NCBI RefSeq assembly: GCF_009647655.1
Contig: NZ_WJFD01000002.1
Location: 124,001 to 188,000 of the forward strand
DNA from: Chitinophaga sp. SYP-B3965
GTDB lineage: Bacteria; Bacteroidota; Bacteroidia; Chitinophagales; Chitinophagaceae
Reading direction: 5' to 3'
DNA: 64,000 bases
Made by a program: the position numbers and the translations under genes. The first letter of the stretch is position 1. Every line of letters starts with the position of its first letter. The notes beneath the pieces are model-generated. The model saw only the letters and a list, made by a program, of their open reading frames with translations. It made no database searches and was not told where the DNA came from. Positions 1-10,139 of the stretch are shown here, piece after piece.

Positions 1-1
1 T

Positions 2-421
2 GGTAAGGATACCATGCAGCGCTGGCTGGATTCCGTACAGTACGGCAATCACAGGATCAGCAAAGTAGATTCCTTCTGGCTGGATAATTCCCTGCAAATT
101 TCCCCTGATGAAGAACTGGGCTTTGTAAAGCAACTATATTTCAATCAACTTCCTTTCCAGCAAAGGGTACAGGAATTAGTAAGCGCTGTGATGGTGCAGG
201 AAACCACACCTAAATATAAACTGGCCTATAAAACCGGCTGGGGCATAGTGGGCCCTAAAAATATTATCTGGATCGCCGGCTGGATCGAGGAAAATAAACA
301 CCCCTGTTTCTTCGTCCTGAACTTTGAAACAGAAGATAAGAACCTGGATGTCCGCAAAGTAAGAATGGAGATCCTGCGCAACATCCTCACGGAAGAAGGC
401 TTCTTTAAAGGCGAAAAATAG
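2..421 (+). CDS. class D beta-lactamase (OXA-like), C-terminal part, cut by left edge
   Basis: The reading frame is open to the left edge, so only the C-terminal ~139 residues of a secreted serine beta-lactamase or penicillin-recognising protein are present. Class D landmarks are visible: the YGN motif (QYGNHRIS), then WLDNSLQISPDEEL, the KTG-box as YKTGWG, and a WIAGWIE / FVLNFET C-terminal strand pair as in OXA and BlaR sensor domains. The catalytic STFK motif would lie upstream of the window. Class D enzymes hydrolyse beta-lactams by an acyl-serine route. A BlaR-type sensor domain has the same fold, but the stop after the last strand suits a free enzyme. The substrate range cannot be read from this part. 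Confidence 0.85.
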   Translation, partial: GKDTMQRWLDSVQYGNHRISKVDSFWLDNSLQISPDEELGFVKQLYFNQLPFQQRVQELVSAVMVQETTPKYKLAYKTGWGIVGPKNIIWIAGWIEENKHPCFFVLNFETEDKNLDVRKVRMEILRNILTEEGFFKGEK

Positions 422-462
422 GGTTCCCTGTTAAAAAACTCCTAAATCCTTTTATAACATCC

Positions 463-492
463 TTGTAATACGTTATAAAAAAATTATTTTTG
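463..492 (+). promoter_or_regulatory. Bacteroidota-type promoter before batB
   Basis: TATTTTTG at 485-492 matches the -7 consensus TAnnTTTG. TTG at 463-465 lies 19 nt upstream, where the -33 element is expected. It would start transcription about 40 nt before batB, so batB-batC need not be read from the beta-lactamase promoter. Confidence 0.6.
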
Positions 493-501
493 AACTACTT
501 G

Positions 502-519
502 CCCCGGCAATGACCGGGG
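502..519 (+). other. short GC hairpin in the batB 5' leader
   Basis: CCCCGG at 502-507 and CCGGGG at 514-519 form a perfect 6-bp stem with loop CAATGA. No T-run follows. It lies 15 nt before the batB start codon and could affect translation, or it could be a weak leftover terminator of the upstream gene. Confidence 0.4.
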
Positions 520-534
520 TAAGTCATTTTAACC

Positions 535-1572
535 ATGTTAAGATTTCAACATACAGAATACCTCTGGGCTTTTGTGCTCCTGATCGTACTGGTACTGGCT
601 TTCGCCTGGGTTACCTGGTGGAAACGCAGGTCGGTTCGCCGTTTAGGTGATCCCGTTATGGTGGAAAAGCTCTTCAGTGGCTATTCCCGCCGCCTCTTTA
701 CCGTCAAATTCCTCTTGCTTTTTATTGCCTTCTTCTTTGGGGTGATAGGGCTGGCCAATCTCCAGAAAGGTAGCCGTGTTGAAAAGATCACCCGCAAAGG
801 GGTAGATGTGATCATCGCACTGGATGTGAGCAAAAGTATGCTGGCCACAGATGCCAAACCAGACCGCCTCACCCGGGCTAAACAATTGGTGATCAAACTC
901 ATGGAGAAACTGGATAATGACCGGGTAGGTATTGTGGTATTTGCTGGCAATGCATATCTGCAAATGCCCCTCACCGTAGATTATTCCGCTGCGCGGATGT
1001 ACCTGGGCAGCATTTCCCCGGACCTCATTCCCAAACAAGGCACGGAGATCAATGAAGCCATCCGCGTAAGCGATGAAGCTTTCAATAAAAAAGAACGCAA
1101 ACACAAAGCCCTCATCATCATTTCCGATGGGGAAGATCATAATGAAGGCGCCATCGCTGAAGCCAGGAAAGCATTGGAAAATGGTGTAGTGATCAATACA
1201 GTGGGTATTGGTTCTCCTACCGGTTCTCCCCTGCCTGATCCTGAAAACGGTGGTGTAAAAAAGGATCGCGAAGGCAATACCGTGATCTCCAAATTAAATG
1301 AAGATGCCCTGAAATCCCTTGCTGCTGAAGGAAAAGGAATGTACCTGCACCTGATGAACAATACGGACGAAGTGGTGGAAGCCCTGGCTACCAAAATAGA
1401 CAGGATGGAACAGAAAGAATTCGGAGAAAATGTGTTCACTGATTACAATAGCTATTTTCAATATTTCCTGGGCATCAGCCTCCTGCTGATCCTGCTGGAA
1501 TTCTTTATACCGGAAGGCAAAAAGAAAAAAGCAGAAGAACTGCCCGGACTTAAAACTGCGCAAGCCAAATGA
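535..1572 (+). CDS. batB: BatB-like VWA-domain membrane protein
   Basis: 345 aa. Two N-terminal membrane segments (residues ~8-28 and ~55-75) lead into a von Willebrand A domain with the metal-binding MIDAS motif DVSKSM, then a C-terminal membrane segment (FLGISLLLILLEFFIP) and a basic tail. This matches the Bat (Bacteroides aerotolerance) family. The stretch ENVFTDYNSYFQYFLG before the last helix is typical of BatB rather than BatA. It overlaps the next gene by 4 nt (ATGA), so the two are translationally coupled. The usual partners (MoxR ATPase, DUF58, BatA, BatD) are not visible: the gene before it is a beta-lactamase and the unit ends after batC. Family assignment is firm; the BatB rather than BatA call is inference. 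Confidence 0.85.
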   Translation: MLRFQHTEYLWAFVLLIVLVLAFAWVTWWKRRSVRRLGDPVMVEKLFSGYSRRLFTVKFLLLFIAFFFGVIGLANLQKGSRVEKITRKGVDVIIALDVSKSMLATDAKPDRLTRAKQLVIKLMEKLDNDRVGIVVFAGNAYLQMPLTVDYSAARMYLGSISPDLIPKQGTEINEAIRVSDEAFNKKERKHKALIIISDGEDHNEGAIAEARKALENGVVINTVGIGSPTGSPLPDPENGGVKKDREGNTVISKLNEDALKSLAAEGKGMYLHLMNNTDEVVEALATKIDRMEQKEFGENVFTDYNSYFQYFLGISLLLILLEFFIPEGKKKKAEELPGLKTAQAK

Positions 1573-2327
1573 AACAGAACTTTTTTCATATAGCTGTTGC
1601 CGTTACCGGCCTGCTGTTATGCAGCGCAGGGGCAACATTTGCTCAGGAAGGCACCAATAAACTGATCCGTAAAGGAAACGACCAATATAAAAAGCAGCAA
1701 TACGCAGATGCGGAAGCCAGCTATAAAAAGGCGTTGGAACGAAACAACAAGTCAGTTGCAGGGAATTACAATCTCGGCAACTCCTTATACGAACAGAAAA
1801 GGTTTGATGCCGCCCGCGCACAATATGCCAATACCTTAAAAGTAGATGGAAAGAAAGAAGTGAAGGCAGATGCTAATTACAACATTGGCAACACTTTCAT
1901 GGAAGATAAGAAATGGGAGGAAAGCATCAAGAGCTATAAATCCGCACTGAAAGCAAATCCCACAGATGAGCAGGCCCGTTATAACCTGGCCTACGCACAG
2001 GCCATGCTGAAAAAGCAACAGCAGGAAGGTGGCGGAGACGATAAAAAAGATAACAAGGACAAACAGAAAGACAAGCAAAAGGATAACAAAGAGAATAAAC
2101 AGGACGAGAAGAAAGAGCAGGATAAAAAAGACCAGGAGAAGAAGGATCAGGAGAAGAAAAAACAAGAGGAAAAAGAACAGCAGCAGCAACAGCCTAAACC
2201 CAGCAAACTATCTCCGGAAGAAGCAAAACGTTTATTACAGGCACTGGCACAACAGGAAAAGAAATTGCAGGAAGACAAGATGAAGAAAGTAAAAGCCAGC
2301 CCTGGCACAGTAGAAAAAGACTGGTAA
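1569..2327 (+). CDS. batC: BatC-like TPR protein
   Basis: 252 aa. A signal peptide (to about AGATFAQ) is followed by three to four tetratricopeptide repeats (residues ~28-145, motif pattern NYNLGNSLYEQKRFDAA) and then a long, highly charged K/E/Q low-complexity tract (~155-215) with a short amphipathic end. This is the layout of BatC, a periplasmic TPR partner of the Bat VWA proteins. The start overlaps the batB stop. The low-complexity tract is made of AAG/AAA/GAG/CAG codons, is prone to length variation, and creates long spurious frames on the other strand. Confidence 0.82.
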   Translation: MKQNFFHIAVAVTGLLLCSAGATFAQEGTNKLIRKGNDQYKKQQYADAEASYKKALERNNKSVAGNYNLGNSLYEQKRFDAARAQYANTLKVDGKKEVKADANYNIGNTFMEDKKWEESIKSYKSALKANPTDEQARYNLAYAQAMLKKQQQEGGGDDKKDNKDKQKDKQKDNKENKQDEKKEQDKKDQEKKDQEKKKQEEKEQQQQQPKPSKLSPEEAKRLLQALAQQEKKLQEDKMKKVKASPGTVEKDW

Positions 2328-2343
2328 CCATCACCATAAAAAA

Positions 2344-2372
2344 GCCGCCCGTGTATAAACAGGGCGGCTTTT
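2344..2372 (+). terminator. Rho-independent terminator after batC
   Basis: GCCGCCC (2344-2350) pairs with GGGCGGC (2362-2368) across an 11-nt loop and is followed by TTTT. It ends the batB-batC unit, so batD/batE do not follow here. Confidence 0.85.
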
Positions 2373-2518
2373 CTCTTACTTTCCTTTCCTTTTTACCTTT
2401 TAAATTAAAAAACGCGTTTGGTAAAAACGCGCCCTAAAAGCATGGTTTCCTTTTAACGAGTTGTAAAAGTAGTCACCATTTAGCCGCTATGTTTGGACAA
2501 ACGGCCAATTGGCTGGTA

Positions 2519-3385
2519 CTATTTGAACATTGTCTCCCTGAATTCATGGGGGGAGGTGGAAGTATGCTGCCGGAAGAAGCGGCTAAAGTAGGCCGGGTCC
2601 TCAAACCCTAACTCATAACAGATCTCTTTTACGCTCCTGTGGCTGAATGCCAGTTGCCGTTTGGCCTCCAGGATCAGCCTCGCACGGATCATATCTGTGA
2701 TGGTTTTACCTATTGCCTCCCTTGTAATTTCATTTAAACGCTTGGCCGTGAGGGCAAAATGCTGGGCATAAAAGGCTGCCTGGTGCTCTTTGCGGAAATG
2801 CTTTTCTACTACCCTCCGCAACTCTATGATGCGGGCATCATGATGTAACAGCGCGGGGGAATTTGCCACGTTGTGTTTTTTCTCCCGCTCTGCCAGTAAG
2901 AGAAAGGCATTCAATAAGTGTTTGATCACACTACTGCTGCTGCCCTCAAACTGAATAGATAATTCCTGCTGCATCAGTGTGATGAGCATAGAAAAATTAC
3001 TCGCCGTGGCATTACTGATGCGTATGGGCGCATACTCCTGGGAATCATCAAACAAAGTGGTAAAATCGTACAAGGATTCCCGGTCGTGCTTATTGGAAAA
3101 GTAAAATTTCTCTGTGAAGGTGATGCTAAACCCATAAATGCCACTGTCCGGCAATTGATGGATCTGGCCAGGCCGGAGCAGGAAGATCATTTGATCCGCC
3201 ATATCGTATGTAACGAAATCTACCACATGCTCACCTTTTGCTTTTGTAAGCCAGATGATCTGAAAGTCGTGATGCCGGTGTGGCAGGCCCGCCAGGTCAC
3301 TATGGAAGTGTTCCACTTCAAAGATACTGAACTGGCCTTTTAGCGGTAATTTCTGATAGGGTATGGTATCCACGGTTTTATTCAT
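2519..3385 (-). CDS. AraC family transcriptional regulator
   Basis: 288 aa. The N-terminal half is an AraC-type cupin effector domain (metal-like histidines in GLPHRHHDFQIIW, then FLLRPGQIHQLPDSG). The C-terminal ~100 residues are the double helix-turn-helix (FALTAKRLNEITREAIGKT and VKEICYELGFEDPAYFSRFF). Such proteins are ligand-responsive DNA-binding regulators. It is transcribed alone and away from ispG, with no obvious metabolic gene beside it, so the target and ligand are unknown. Confidence 0.9.
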   Translation of the reverse strand: MNKTVDTIPYQKLPLKGQFSIFEVEHFHSDLAGLPHRHHDFQIIWLTKAKGEHVVDFVTYDMADQMIFLLRPGQIHQLPDSGIYGFSITFTEKFYFSNKHDRESLYDFTTLFDDSQEYAPIRISNATASNFSMLITLMQQELSIQFEGSSSSVIKHLLNAFLLLAEREKKHNVANSPALLHHDARIIELRRVVEKHFRKEHQAAFYAQHFALTAKRLNEITREAIGKTITDMIRARLILEAKRQLAFSHRSVKEICYELGFEDPAYFSRFFRQHTSTSPHEFRETMFK

Positions 3386-3555
3386 GGTGCATCAATATGC
3401 TGATTAAAAAAGCCGGTTACAAACATACTATGAGGTTAAAACTAGGCATAATAACGGCATGTTCTTTACCGTTCATATAAAACATGTTAAACGGGAAGGG
3501 GTTATGTCGGAAAAGATTCCGTGAATCTTTCTTCTTTCCGCCGCTGAATCTTTCC

Positions 3556-3563
3556 TAATTTTG
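3556..3563 (+). promoter_or_regulatory. -7 element before ispG
   Basis: TAATTTTG fits TAnnTTTG and lies 23 nt before the ispG start codon, giving a leader of roughly 20 nt. No clear TTTG was seen at -33. Confidence 0.55.
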
Positions 3564-3586
3564 CGTTACATCTATATATTATTTTC

Positions 3587-5569
3587 ATGCAATTGTATTG
3601 CCATTCGCTGACTCAGTATAAACGTTTAGCCACTCTGGAAGTAAAGGTGGGCGATCTTACTATCGGAAACTTTAACCCTATCCGCATTCAAACCATGACC
3701 ACTACGGATACCATGGATACCCAAGGGACCGTAGCCCAGGCCATCCGTTGTATTGAAGCCGGAGCAGAACTGGTACGTATTACCGCACCCAGCAAAAACG
3801 AAGCAGAAAACCTGCTTCCCATCAAAAATGAATTACGCCGCCGGGGTTATACCACTCCGCTGGTTGCAGATATCCACTTTACACCCAACGCTGCAGAAGC
3901 AGCCGCCCGCATCGTAGAAAAAGTACGGGTGAATCCGGGTAACTATGTAGATAAAAAGAAATTTGAACTGCTGGAATATACGGATGCAGAATACCTGGAA
4001 GAAATTGACCGCATCCGCGATCGCTTCACTCCACTGGTGAACATCTGTAAAGAATATGGAACCGCTATGCGCATCGGTACCAATCACGGTTCCCTCAGCG
4101 ACCGGATCATGAGCCGCTATGGAGATACACCCATGGGAATGGTGGAAAGTGCTATGGAATTCCTCCGCATCGCAGAGGACCTCCACTATCAGAATATTGT
4201 GCTCAGCATGAAATCCAGTAACCCGCAGGTAATGGTACAGGCCTATCGCTTACTCGTGCAAACCATGCAGCAGGAACTGGGCCATTGTTACCCTCTTCAT
4301 CTCGGCGTAACAGAAGCTGGCGACGGAGAAGACGGACGGATCAAATCTGCAGCAGGTATCGGTACTTTGCTGGAAGATGGTGTAGGAGATACCATCCGGG
4401 TATCCCTCACAGAAGATCCTGAATTTGAACTCCCCGTTTGCCGCGACCTCGTAAAACGTTACACACATCGCATTTCTCATACTCCGATCCTTCCATTAAA
4501 AGATCCGGAAAAACTCCCCTACTCCCCCTTTGCTTTCAAACGCAGAGATACAGTGGCTGTAGATAATATCGGCAACAAACAGGTACCGGTAGTGGTAGCT
4601 GATTTCAGCCACCTGCATAACATTTCCCCGAAGGAACTGCAAAGCATTGGTTATACATATGATGCGGACACGGATAAATGGAACATCGGCGATGCCGCAG
4701 CAGATTATATCTTCACCGGCAACCAGGAGTTAAATTTTGCATTGCCCGGTACACTCAAAGTGATCGTGCAATACCATACCTGGCTGCACGTAGCAGATAA
4801 AGAAAAGTACTTCCCTTATTTTGATATACAAGGATACCTCGCGGCACGCCAGGATAACCGTTTGGCCCAGATCAATTTCGTTCATGCAAATACAGATGAA
4901 CTGGGCACTGCGGACTTTACAACTTTCCTGGAAAACCTGGAAAGCAGCGTGGTGCCGGTATTGCATTCTTCCTCTGCGCATGCCATGGCATCTATCAGAA
5001 GAACGATGGTAGATCTGATGGAAAGGAAGATCACACAACCCGTTATCCTCCTTTGCAACAGCGAACATAACAATCCGGAAGAAGACCTGATCCATTATGC
5101 CACAGAAACCGGCGCCCTTTTGCTGGATGGTTTTGGAGACGGCCTTTGGCTGAAAGCATTGCCAGACCTGTCTGTAAGCCGGCAACCTTCTGCCGTAACA
5201 GAACCCTTAGGCCTCATCAACAATGTAGCCTTTGGTATTTTACAGGCAACGCGTTCGAGGATCTCTAAAACAGAATATATCTCCTGTCCTTCCTGCGGCC
5301 GCACCCTGTTTGATCTGCAGGAAACCACCGCCCGCATTCGCGCAGTCACCAATCATTTAAAGGGAGTGAAAATAGCCATCATGGGCTGTATCGTAAATGG
5401 CCCCGGTGAAATGGCAGATGCGGACTTTGGCTATGTAGGCAGCGGCGTAGGCAAGATCACATTGTATCGTGGTAAAGATGTGGTGAAACGTGGCCTGAGC
5501 AGCGATGTAGCGGTTGATGAACTGATCGGCCTTATCCGGGATAATGGGATGTGGGTAGATGTGAAGTAA
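3587..5569 (+). CDS. ispG: 4-hydroxy-3-methylbut-2-en-1-yl diphosphate synthase (long form)
   Basis: 660 aa. IspG/GcpE reduces methylerythritol cyclodiphosphate to HMBPP in the MEP isoprenoid pathway. The N-terminal TIM barrel starts at VGDLTIGNFNPIRIQTMTTT. The reductase end carries the three 4Fe-4S cysteines, C567 and C570 (SCPSCGR) and C601 (MGCIVNGPGE), with E608 as the expected fourth ligand. The size is the long, three-domain form with an inserted middle domain (about residues 290-550), found in Bacteroidota, Chlamydiae and plants; most bacterial forms are ~360-400 aa. All key residues are present. It is monocistronic. Confidence 0.97.
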   Translation: MQLYCHSLTQYKRLATLEVKVGDLTIGNFNPIRIQTMTTTDTMDTQGTVAQAIRCIEAGAELVRITAPSKNEAENLLPIKNELRRRGYTTPLVADIHFTPNAAEAAARIVEKVRVNPGNYVDKKKFELLEYTDAEYLEEIDRIRDRFTPLVNICKEYGTAMRIGTNHGSLSDRIMSRYGDTPMGMVESAMEFLRIAEDLHYQNIVLSMKSSNPQVMVQAYRLLVQTMQQELGHCYPLHLGVTEAGDGEDGRIKSAAGIGTLLEDGVGDTIRVSLTEDPEFELPVCRDLVKRYTHRISHTPILPLKDPEKLPYSPFAFKRRDTVAVDNIGNKQVPVVVADFSHLHNISPKELQSIGYTYDADTDKWNIGDAAADYIFTGNQELNFALPGTLKVIVQYHTWLHVADKEKYFPYFDIQGYLAARQDNRLAQINFVHANTDELGTADFTTFLENLESSVVPVLHSSSAHAMASIRRTMVDLMERKITQPVILLCNSEHNNPEEDLIHYATETGALLLDGFGDGLWLKALPDLSVSRQPSAVTEPLGLINNVAFGILQATRSRISKTEYISCPSCGRTLFDLQETTARIRAVTNHLKGVKIAIMGCIVNGPGEMADADFGYVGSGVGKITLYRGKDVVKRGLSSDVAVDELIGLIRDNGMWVDVK

Positions 5570-5581
5570 TGAGAAAAAATA

Positions 5582-5611
5582 AGAGAGGCGCATTTTGCCA
5601 TACGCCTCTCT
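5582..5611. terminator. hairpin after ispG
   Basis: AGAGAGGCG (5582-5590) pairs perfectly with CGCCTCTCT (5603-5611). The plus strand lacks a T-run afterwards; the minus strand has one (A-run just before the stem). It is probably the ispG 3' end structure, though a poor classical terminator. Confidence 0.55.
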
Positions 5612-5713
5612 AAAACTGTAACTGGGGTTAACAAAAGCAGTGTACCTTAACTTGATTTCAAATTCTGAACTTTTTTGGGGTTAAATGCGATTCTTAAGCA
5701 TGTCGTAAAGGTA

Positions 5714-5731
5714 CTACCCTCAAGAGGGTAG
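5714..5731. repeat. 8-bp palindrome in the ispG-lipoprotein gap
   Basis: CTACCCTC and GAGGGTAG flank two bases (AA). It lies about 90 nt upstream of the lipoprotein gene and could be an operator or a leader hairpin. No further support is visible. Confidence 0.4.
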
Positions 5732-5818
5732 ATCAAGCGTAGTTTTACGCAAATTTTAACGTGGTTTCCCTGAACATCAGTTGTTATTATCATTATCTTT
5801 AAATTAAACCATCTTGTT

Positions 5819-6340
5819 ATGAAAAATATCTTCGTTGTGGGATGCCTCTTGCTAATGGCCTGTGGTGGCGGTAATAAACCCAACACTACAGATTCCCTCA
5901 AGACAGATAGCCCTCATGTAGTTACTCCCACCACCAACGCTCCGATCCATTTCAGACAGATCAATGGATACTTTGTAAAGAACACGCTGAATCAAAAAGA
6001 CAGTATAGCCTGTTGGGTGATCCAGTCCCAGCCTATCTTTGATAATATTTTCGGTGCGGCCAAAACGATGAACAATACGGTAGATACGATCAATTTCGAT
6101 CGGGAAGTACTGCTGGCGGCAACACTTCCTGCTTCTTTTGAGAGAAGAACGCTGGGGCTTACTAACTATAAACTGGATCAGTCTGTATTACATGTGCAGT
6201 TATCTGTAAACGGGGGAAAGAAGGAAAGTTATAGTTCTACAGCTGCCTGGCTGGGTACGGTGGATGCTATACCAGGGCTGAAGGAGATTAAGTTTTATAA
6301 TGGGGATCTGCTGATTGCAACGATTCCTTTGTTAAAATAA
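5819..6340 (+). CDS. putative lipoprotein of unknown function
   Basis: 173 aa. A lipoprotein signal (LLLMAC, lipid on Cys16 or nearby) is followed by a G/N/T-rich linker and a compact domain of predicted beta strands from about residue 40. No catalytic motif was recognised. It stands alone between ispG and the converging metH genes and shares a bidirectional terminator with metH. Confidence 0.8.
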   Translation: MKNIFVVGCLLLMACGGGNKPNTTDSLKTDSPHVVTPTTNAPIHFRQINGYFVKNTLNQKDSIACWVIQSQPIFDNIFGAAKTMNNTVDTINFDREVLLAATLPASFERRTLGLTNYKLDQSVLHVQLSVNGGKKESYSSTAAWLGTVDAIPGLKEIKFYNGDLLIATIPLLK

Positions 6341-6344
6341 AAAA

Positions 6345-6367
6345 AGCCCCTCACAGCGTGAAGGGCT
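6345..6367. terminator. bidirectional terminator between lipoprotein gene and metH
   Basis: AGCCC-C-TCAC pairs with GTGA-A-GGGCT around a 3-nt loop, with one mismatch. The A-run before the stem gives a good T-run for the minus strand (metH); the plus side has only CTTCGTTT. It serves the two converging units. Confidence 0.8.
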
Positions 6368-6386
6368 CTTCGTTTATCCACAAAGG

Positions 6387-9095
6387 TTACATATCATATT
6401 CAAGGCTCGGACGCAGCCATTTCTCTGCTTCCTCCAGAGGCCAGCCTTTTCTCTCCGCATAATCTTCCACCTGGTCCTTCTCGATCTTACCCAATCCAAA
6501 GTACTTCGATTGAGGATTGGCAAAATACCATCCACTCACACTCGATGCCGGATACATGGCCAGAGACTCTGTAAGGATGATCCCTGTTTCTTCCGTTGCA
6601 TTCAACAGATCAAAGAGTTTATATTTCTCTGTATGTTCCGGACAGGCAGGATATCCCGGTGCCGGACGGATACCAAGGTATTCCTCCTTGATCAGCTCTT
6701 CGTTGCTGAGATGTTCTTCTGTAGCATAACCCCAGAATTCCTTCCGCACCCTTTCATGCAACAGTTCAGTAAATGCTTCTGCAAGGCGGTCTGCCAATGC
6801 TTTCAGCATGATACTGCTATAATCGTCATGTTCTTTCTTGAAATGTTCCAGCCACTCTTCAATACCTTCTCCCGTTGTAACCGCAAAGCCACCAATATAA
6901 TCCTGCTTGCCGGTAGATTTCGGAGCAATGTAATCTGCCAGGCTGAAGTTAGGTTGGCCTGGCGCTTTCTTGATCTGCTGCCGCAGGAACTCCAATGGGA
7001 ATTCCGCACCATCAGGAGCCGTTACCATAATAGTATCTGCTGCAGAAGTATTAGCAGGGAACATTCCTATTACCGCTCTTGCACGTAACCATTTCTCATC
7101 AATGATCCGTTGCAGCATTTCCTTCGCATCATTATATAAACGGGTAGCTTCTACTCCCACCACTTTATCCGTCAGGATCTGCGGGAATTTACCATGCAGT
7201 TCCCATGCAATGAAGAATGGCTGCCAGTCTATATACTTAGCGATCTCTGCAAGATCGTAATCCGTAAATGTTTTAGTACCCAGCAAGGCAGGCTTCACAG
7301 GCTGGAAGTTATTCCAGTCAACAGGCGCCTTATTTTCCCTGGCCTGTCCAACAGTCAAATATTGTTTAACCGGACGTTTATTACGGAAGGCATCGTTCAG
7401 TTTAACGTACTCCGCCTTCACATCTTCCAGGAAATTCTTATTCAATGCTTTGTTCAGCAGGTTACCAGTAACGGTTACACTTCTGGAAGCATCCAATACG
7501 TGCACTACTCCATTCTCATACTCAGGTGCGATCTTCACCGCAGTATGTGTACGGGATGTGGTAGCACCACCTATCAGCAAAGGAATATCAAATTTCTGCC
7601 GTTTCAGTTCACGGGCAATGTGTACCATTTCATCCAGGCTGGGCGTGATCAAACCACTCAGGCCAATAATATCTACCTGGTGTTCTTTAGCGGCCTGTAA
7701 TATTTTATCAGCAGGCACCATCACACCAAGGTCTATGATATCATAACCATTACAACCTAATACCACACCAACAATGTTTTTACCAATGTCGTGTACATCA
7801 CCTTTCACCGTGGCGAGTAATATTTTACCGGCAGATTTGATCTGTCCTCCATTTATCCTAACGTATTCCGCTTTCTCTTCTTCAATGAACGGCGTCAGCA
7901 CTGCAACAGATTTCTTCATCACCCGTGCGCTCTTCACCACTTGTGGCAAGAACATCTTACCACTACCAAAAAGATCACCCACAACATTCATCCCATCCAT
8001 CAACGGACCTTCGATCACCTGTAACGGACGATCATATTTTAAACGGGCTTCTTCCGTATCTGCTTCAATATAATCTGTAATACCATTCACCAATGCATGG
8101 CTAAGTCTTGCTTCCACTGTACCTTCTCTCCAGGCCTGGCTTTTCTCTTCAACCTTTCCTTTTGCTTTTACTGTTTCTGCAAAATTGATCAGGCGTTCCG
8201 TTGCATCATCTCTGCGGTTGAGGATAGCATCCTCACACAGTTCGCGGAGCTGTGGTTCGATCTCATCATAGATCTGGATCATACCGGCATTCACGATACC
8301 CATATCCAGCCCGGCTTTGATGGCATGGAGCAGGAATACGGAGTGCATGGCTTCACGTACTGCATCATTTCCCCGGAAAGAGAAAGAAACGTTACTCACA
8401 CCACCACTGATCTTGGTGAGCGGCATGAGTTTTTTGATCTGGCGGCAGGCTTCGATGAACTCAACTGCATAGTTGTTATGTTCTTCAATACCTGTAGCGA
8501 TCGCAAAAATATTGGGATCGAAAATGATGTCCTGGGGATCGTATCCTACTTTTTCTGTAAGGATCTTATAAGCACGATGGCAAAAATCCACCCGCTTCTG
8601 CAATGTGTCTGCCTGGCCGTTTTCATCAAAGGCCATTACAACAACAGAGGCTCCATAGCTCTGGCAGATAATAGCATGCTCAATGAACTTCTCTTCTCCT
8701 TCCTTTAAACTGATGGAGTTCACAATACATTTACCCTGCAGGCATTTCAATCCTGCTTCTATCACACTGAACTTACTGGAGTCGATCATTACGGGGATCC
8801 GGGAAATATCCGGTTCAGAAGCCAGCAGGTTAAGGAAAGTCGTCATGGCTTTTTCGCCGTCCAGCAGCGCATCGTCCATGTTCACATCCAATACCTGGGC
8901 ACCGCTTTCTACCTGTTGGCGGGCAACAGATAATGCTTCTTCATATAAGCCTTCCCGAACGAGCCTTGCAAATTTCTTGGAGCCTGTTACGTTGGTACGT
9001 TCACCTACGTTAAGAAAGTTAGTTTCCGGCCTTACAACCAGTGGTTCGAGACCACTTAACCGCATATACGGTTTAATAATATGTGGAGTATTCAT
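6387..9095 (-). CDS. metH: methionine synthase, C-terminal subunit (folate, B12 and activation domains)
   Basis: 902 aa. Domains in order are the methyl-tetrahydrofolate (pterin-binding) TIM barrel ([16 protein letters not shown] at the start), the B12 cap helices, the cobalamin-binding Rossmann domain with the His-on ligand motif DVHDIGKNI, and the AdoMet-binding reactivation domain (AYRPA-like stretch [13 protein letters not shown]). It moves methyl from methyl-THF through cobalamin to homocysteine. The homocysteine-binding domain is absent here because it is encoded by the separate gene 30 nt upstream. Both parts together (902 + 337 aa) equal the usual ~1230-aa MetH. A GAGGA stretch before the ATG could act as a rare Shine-Dalgarno site. 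Confidence 0.95.
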   Translation of the reverse strand: MNTPHIIKPYMRLSGLEPLVVRPETNFLNVGERTNVTGSKKFARLVREGLYEEALSVARQQVESGAQVLDVNMDDALLDGEKAMTTFLNLLASEPDISRIPVMIDSSKFSVIEAGLKCLQGKCIVNSISLKEGEEKFIEHAIICQSYGASVVVMAFDENGQADTLQKRVDFCHRAYKILTEKVGYDPQDIIFDPNIFAIATGIEEHNNYAVEFIEACRQIKKLMPLTKISGGVSNVSFSFRGNDAVREAMHSVFLLHAIKAGLDMGIVNAGMIQIYDEIEPQLRELCEDAILNRRDDATERLINFAETVKAKGKVEEKSQAWREGTVEARLSHALVNGITDYIEADTEEARLKYDRPLQVIEGPLMDGMNVVGDLFGSGKMFLPQVVKSARVMKKSVAVLTPFIEEEKAEYVRINGGQIKSAGKILLATVKGDVHDIGKNIVGVVLGCNGYDIIDLGVMVPADKILQAAKEHQVDIIGLSGLITPSLDEMVHIARELKRQKFDIPLLIGGATTSRTHTAVKIAPEYENGVVHVLDASRSVTVTGNLLNKALNKNFLEDVKAEYVKLNDAFRNKRPVKQYLTVGQARENKAPVDWNNFQPVKPALLGTKTFTDYDLAEIAKYIDWQPFFIAWELHGKFPQILTDKVVGVEATRLYNDAKEMLQRIIDEKWLRARAVIGMFPANTSAADTIMVTAPDGAEFPLEFLRQQIKKAPGQPNFSLADYIAPKSTGKQDYIGGFAVTTGEGIEEWLEHFKKEHDDYSSIMLKALADRLAEAFTELLHERVRKEFWGYATEEHLSNEELIKEEYLGIRPAPGYPACPEHTEKYKLFDLLNATEETGIILTESLAMYPASSVSGWYFANPQSKYFGLGKIEKDQVEDYAERKGWPLEEAEKWLRPSLEYDM

Positions 9096-9125
9096 GCTTG
9101 TTGTTCCTCTTATTCAGATACTATA

Positions 9126-10139
9126 TTACAATGTTGTTTCCAACACTGGTAAAGGGCGTGGGGTGATGGGTCTTACACTTTCAGCCATATGGCGGATGTG
9201 ATCCGGGGTAGTACCGCAGCAGCCTCCTACAATATTTACAAATCCTTCTTTCGCAAAATCTTCAATGATGTGCGCTGTTTCATGCGGCTCTTCATCATAT
9301 TCACCAAATGTATTCGGTAAACCGGCGTTAGGATAACAGCTAACATAACAGTTGGCGATCTGGGAAAGCTCTTCTATATAAGGCCTCATCTGCTCTCCGC
9401 CCAATGCACAGTTCAAACCAATAGAGAATGGTTTGGCATGCATCACGGAAATATAGAAAGCCTCCAGCGTTTGACCACTCAGCGTTCTGCCGGAAGCATC
9501 TGTGATAGTACCAGAGATCATAATCGGCAGTTCAGGTTTGCCTGAATCCCTGTAGTATTTTTTAATAGCGAAGATGGCGCCCTTGCAGTTCAGTGTATCA
9601 AAGATGGTTTCTATCAGGAGGATATCTGCGCCTGCTTCTGATAAAGCTTTCACCTGCTGATAATAAGCATCCACCACTTCATCAAAGGTCACTGAACGGA
9701 ATCCCGGATTGTTCACATCCGGAGAAATAGACAGTGTCTTATTTAAAGGACCAATGGCGCCGGCAACAAAACGAGGTTTGTCTGGCGTGCGGCGGGTATA
9801 ATCTTCAGCTGCACGTTTAGCTACCTGTACAGCAGCAATGTTCATTTCGTATGCCAGGTCCTGCATATCATAATCAGCCTGTGCAATCACCGTACTGCTG
9901 AATGTGTTAGTTTCAATAATATCCGCGCCTGCTTCCAGGTATTCCCTGTGGATAGCTTCAATGATACCGGGTTGGGTAATAGACAACAGATCACTGTTAC
10001 CTTTCACGTCACTGTGATAGTTCTTAAATCTTTCTCCCCTGTAATCGGATTCTTCGAGTTTATAGCGCTGGATCATGGTGCCCATGGCACCGTCAATGAT
10101 GAGGATACGCTCTTTGGCGCATTGTTGTAATGATTTCAT
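9126..10139 (-). CDS. metH: methionine synthase, N-terminal homocysteine S-methyltransferase subunit
   Basis: 337 aa. This is the first domain of MetH, a zinc homocysteine methyltransferase barrel. It starts [15 protein letters not shown] and ends with the zinc-cysteine motif [15 protein letters not shown]; the first zinc Cys is in [11 protein letters not shown]. It is first in a two-gene operon and presumably assembles with the downstream 902-aa part. The in-frame stop, 30-nt gap and new ATG show a true gene split rather than a point frameshift. Confidence 0.95.
   Translation of the reverse strand: MKSLQQCAKERILIIDGAMGTMIQRYKLEESDYRGERFKNYHSDVKGNSDLLSITQPGIIEAIHREYLEAGADIIETNTFSSTVIAQADYDMQDLAYEMNIAAVQVAKRAAEDYTRRTPDKPRFVAGAIGPLNKTLSISPDVNNPGFRSVTFDEVVDAYYQQVKALSEAGADILLIETIFDTLNCKGAIFAIKKYYRDSGKPELPIMISGTITDASGRTLSGQTLEAFYISVMHAKPFSIGLNCALGGEQMRPYIEELSQIANCYVSCYPNAGLPNTFGEYDEEPHETAHIIEDFAKEGFVNIVGGCCGTTPDHIRHMAESVRPITPRPLPVLETTL

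Noticed and set aside
1836..2189. Leucine/phenylalanine-rich ORF on the minus strand
   Set aside because: Antisense shadow of the K/E/Q-rich tract of batC; it has no membrane-protein logic beyond low complexity.
8097..8708. 203-aa plus-strand ORF inside metH
   Set aside because: Shadow of the well-defined metH coding region.
9096..9125. Frameshift or sequencing error splitting metH
   Set aside because: There is a clean stop, a 30-nt gap and a new start with a possible GAGGA site, and domain borders match the split, so it looks natural.
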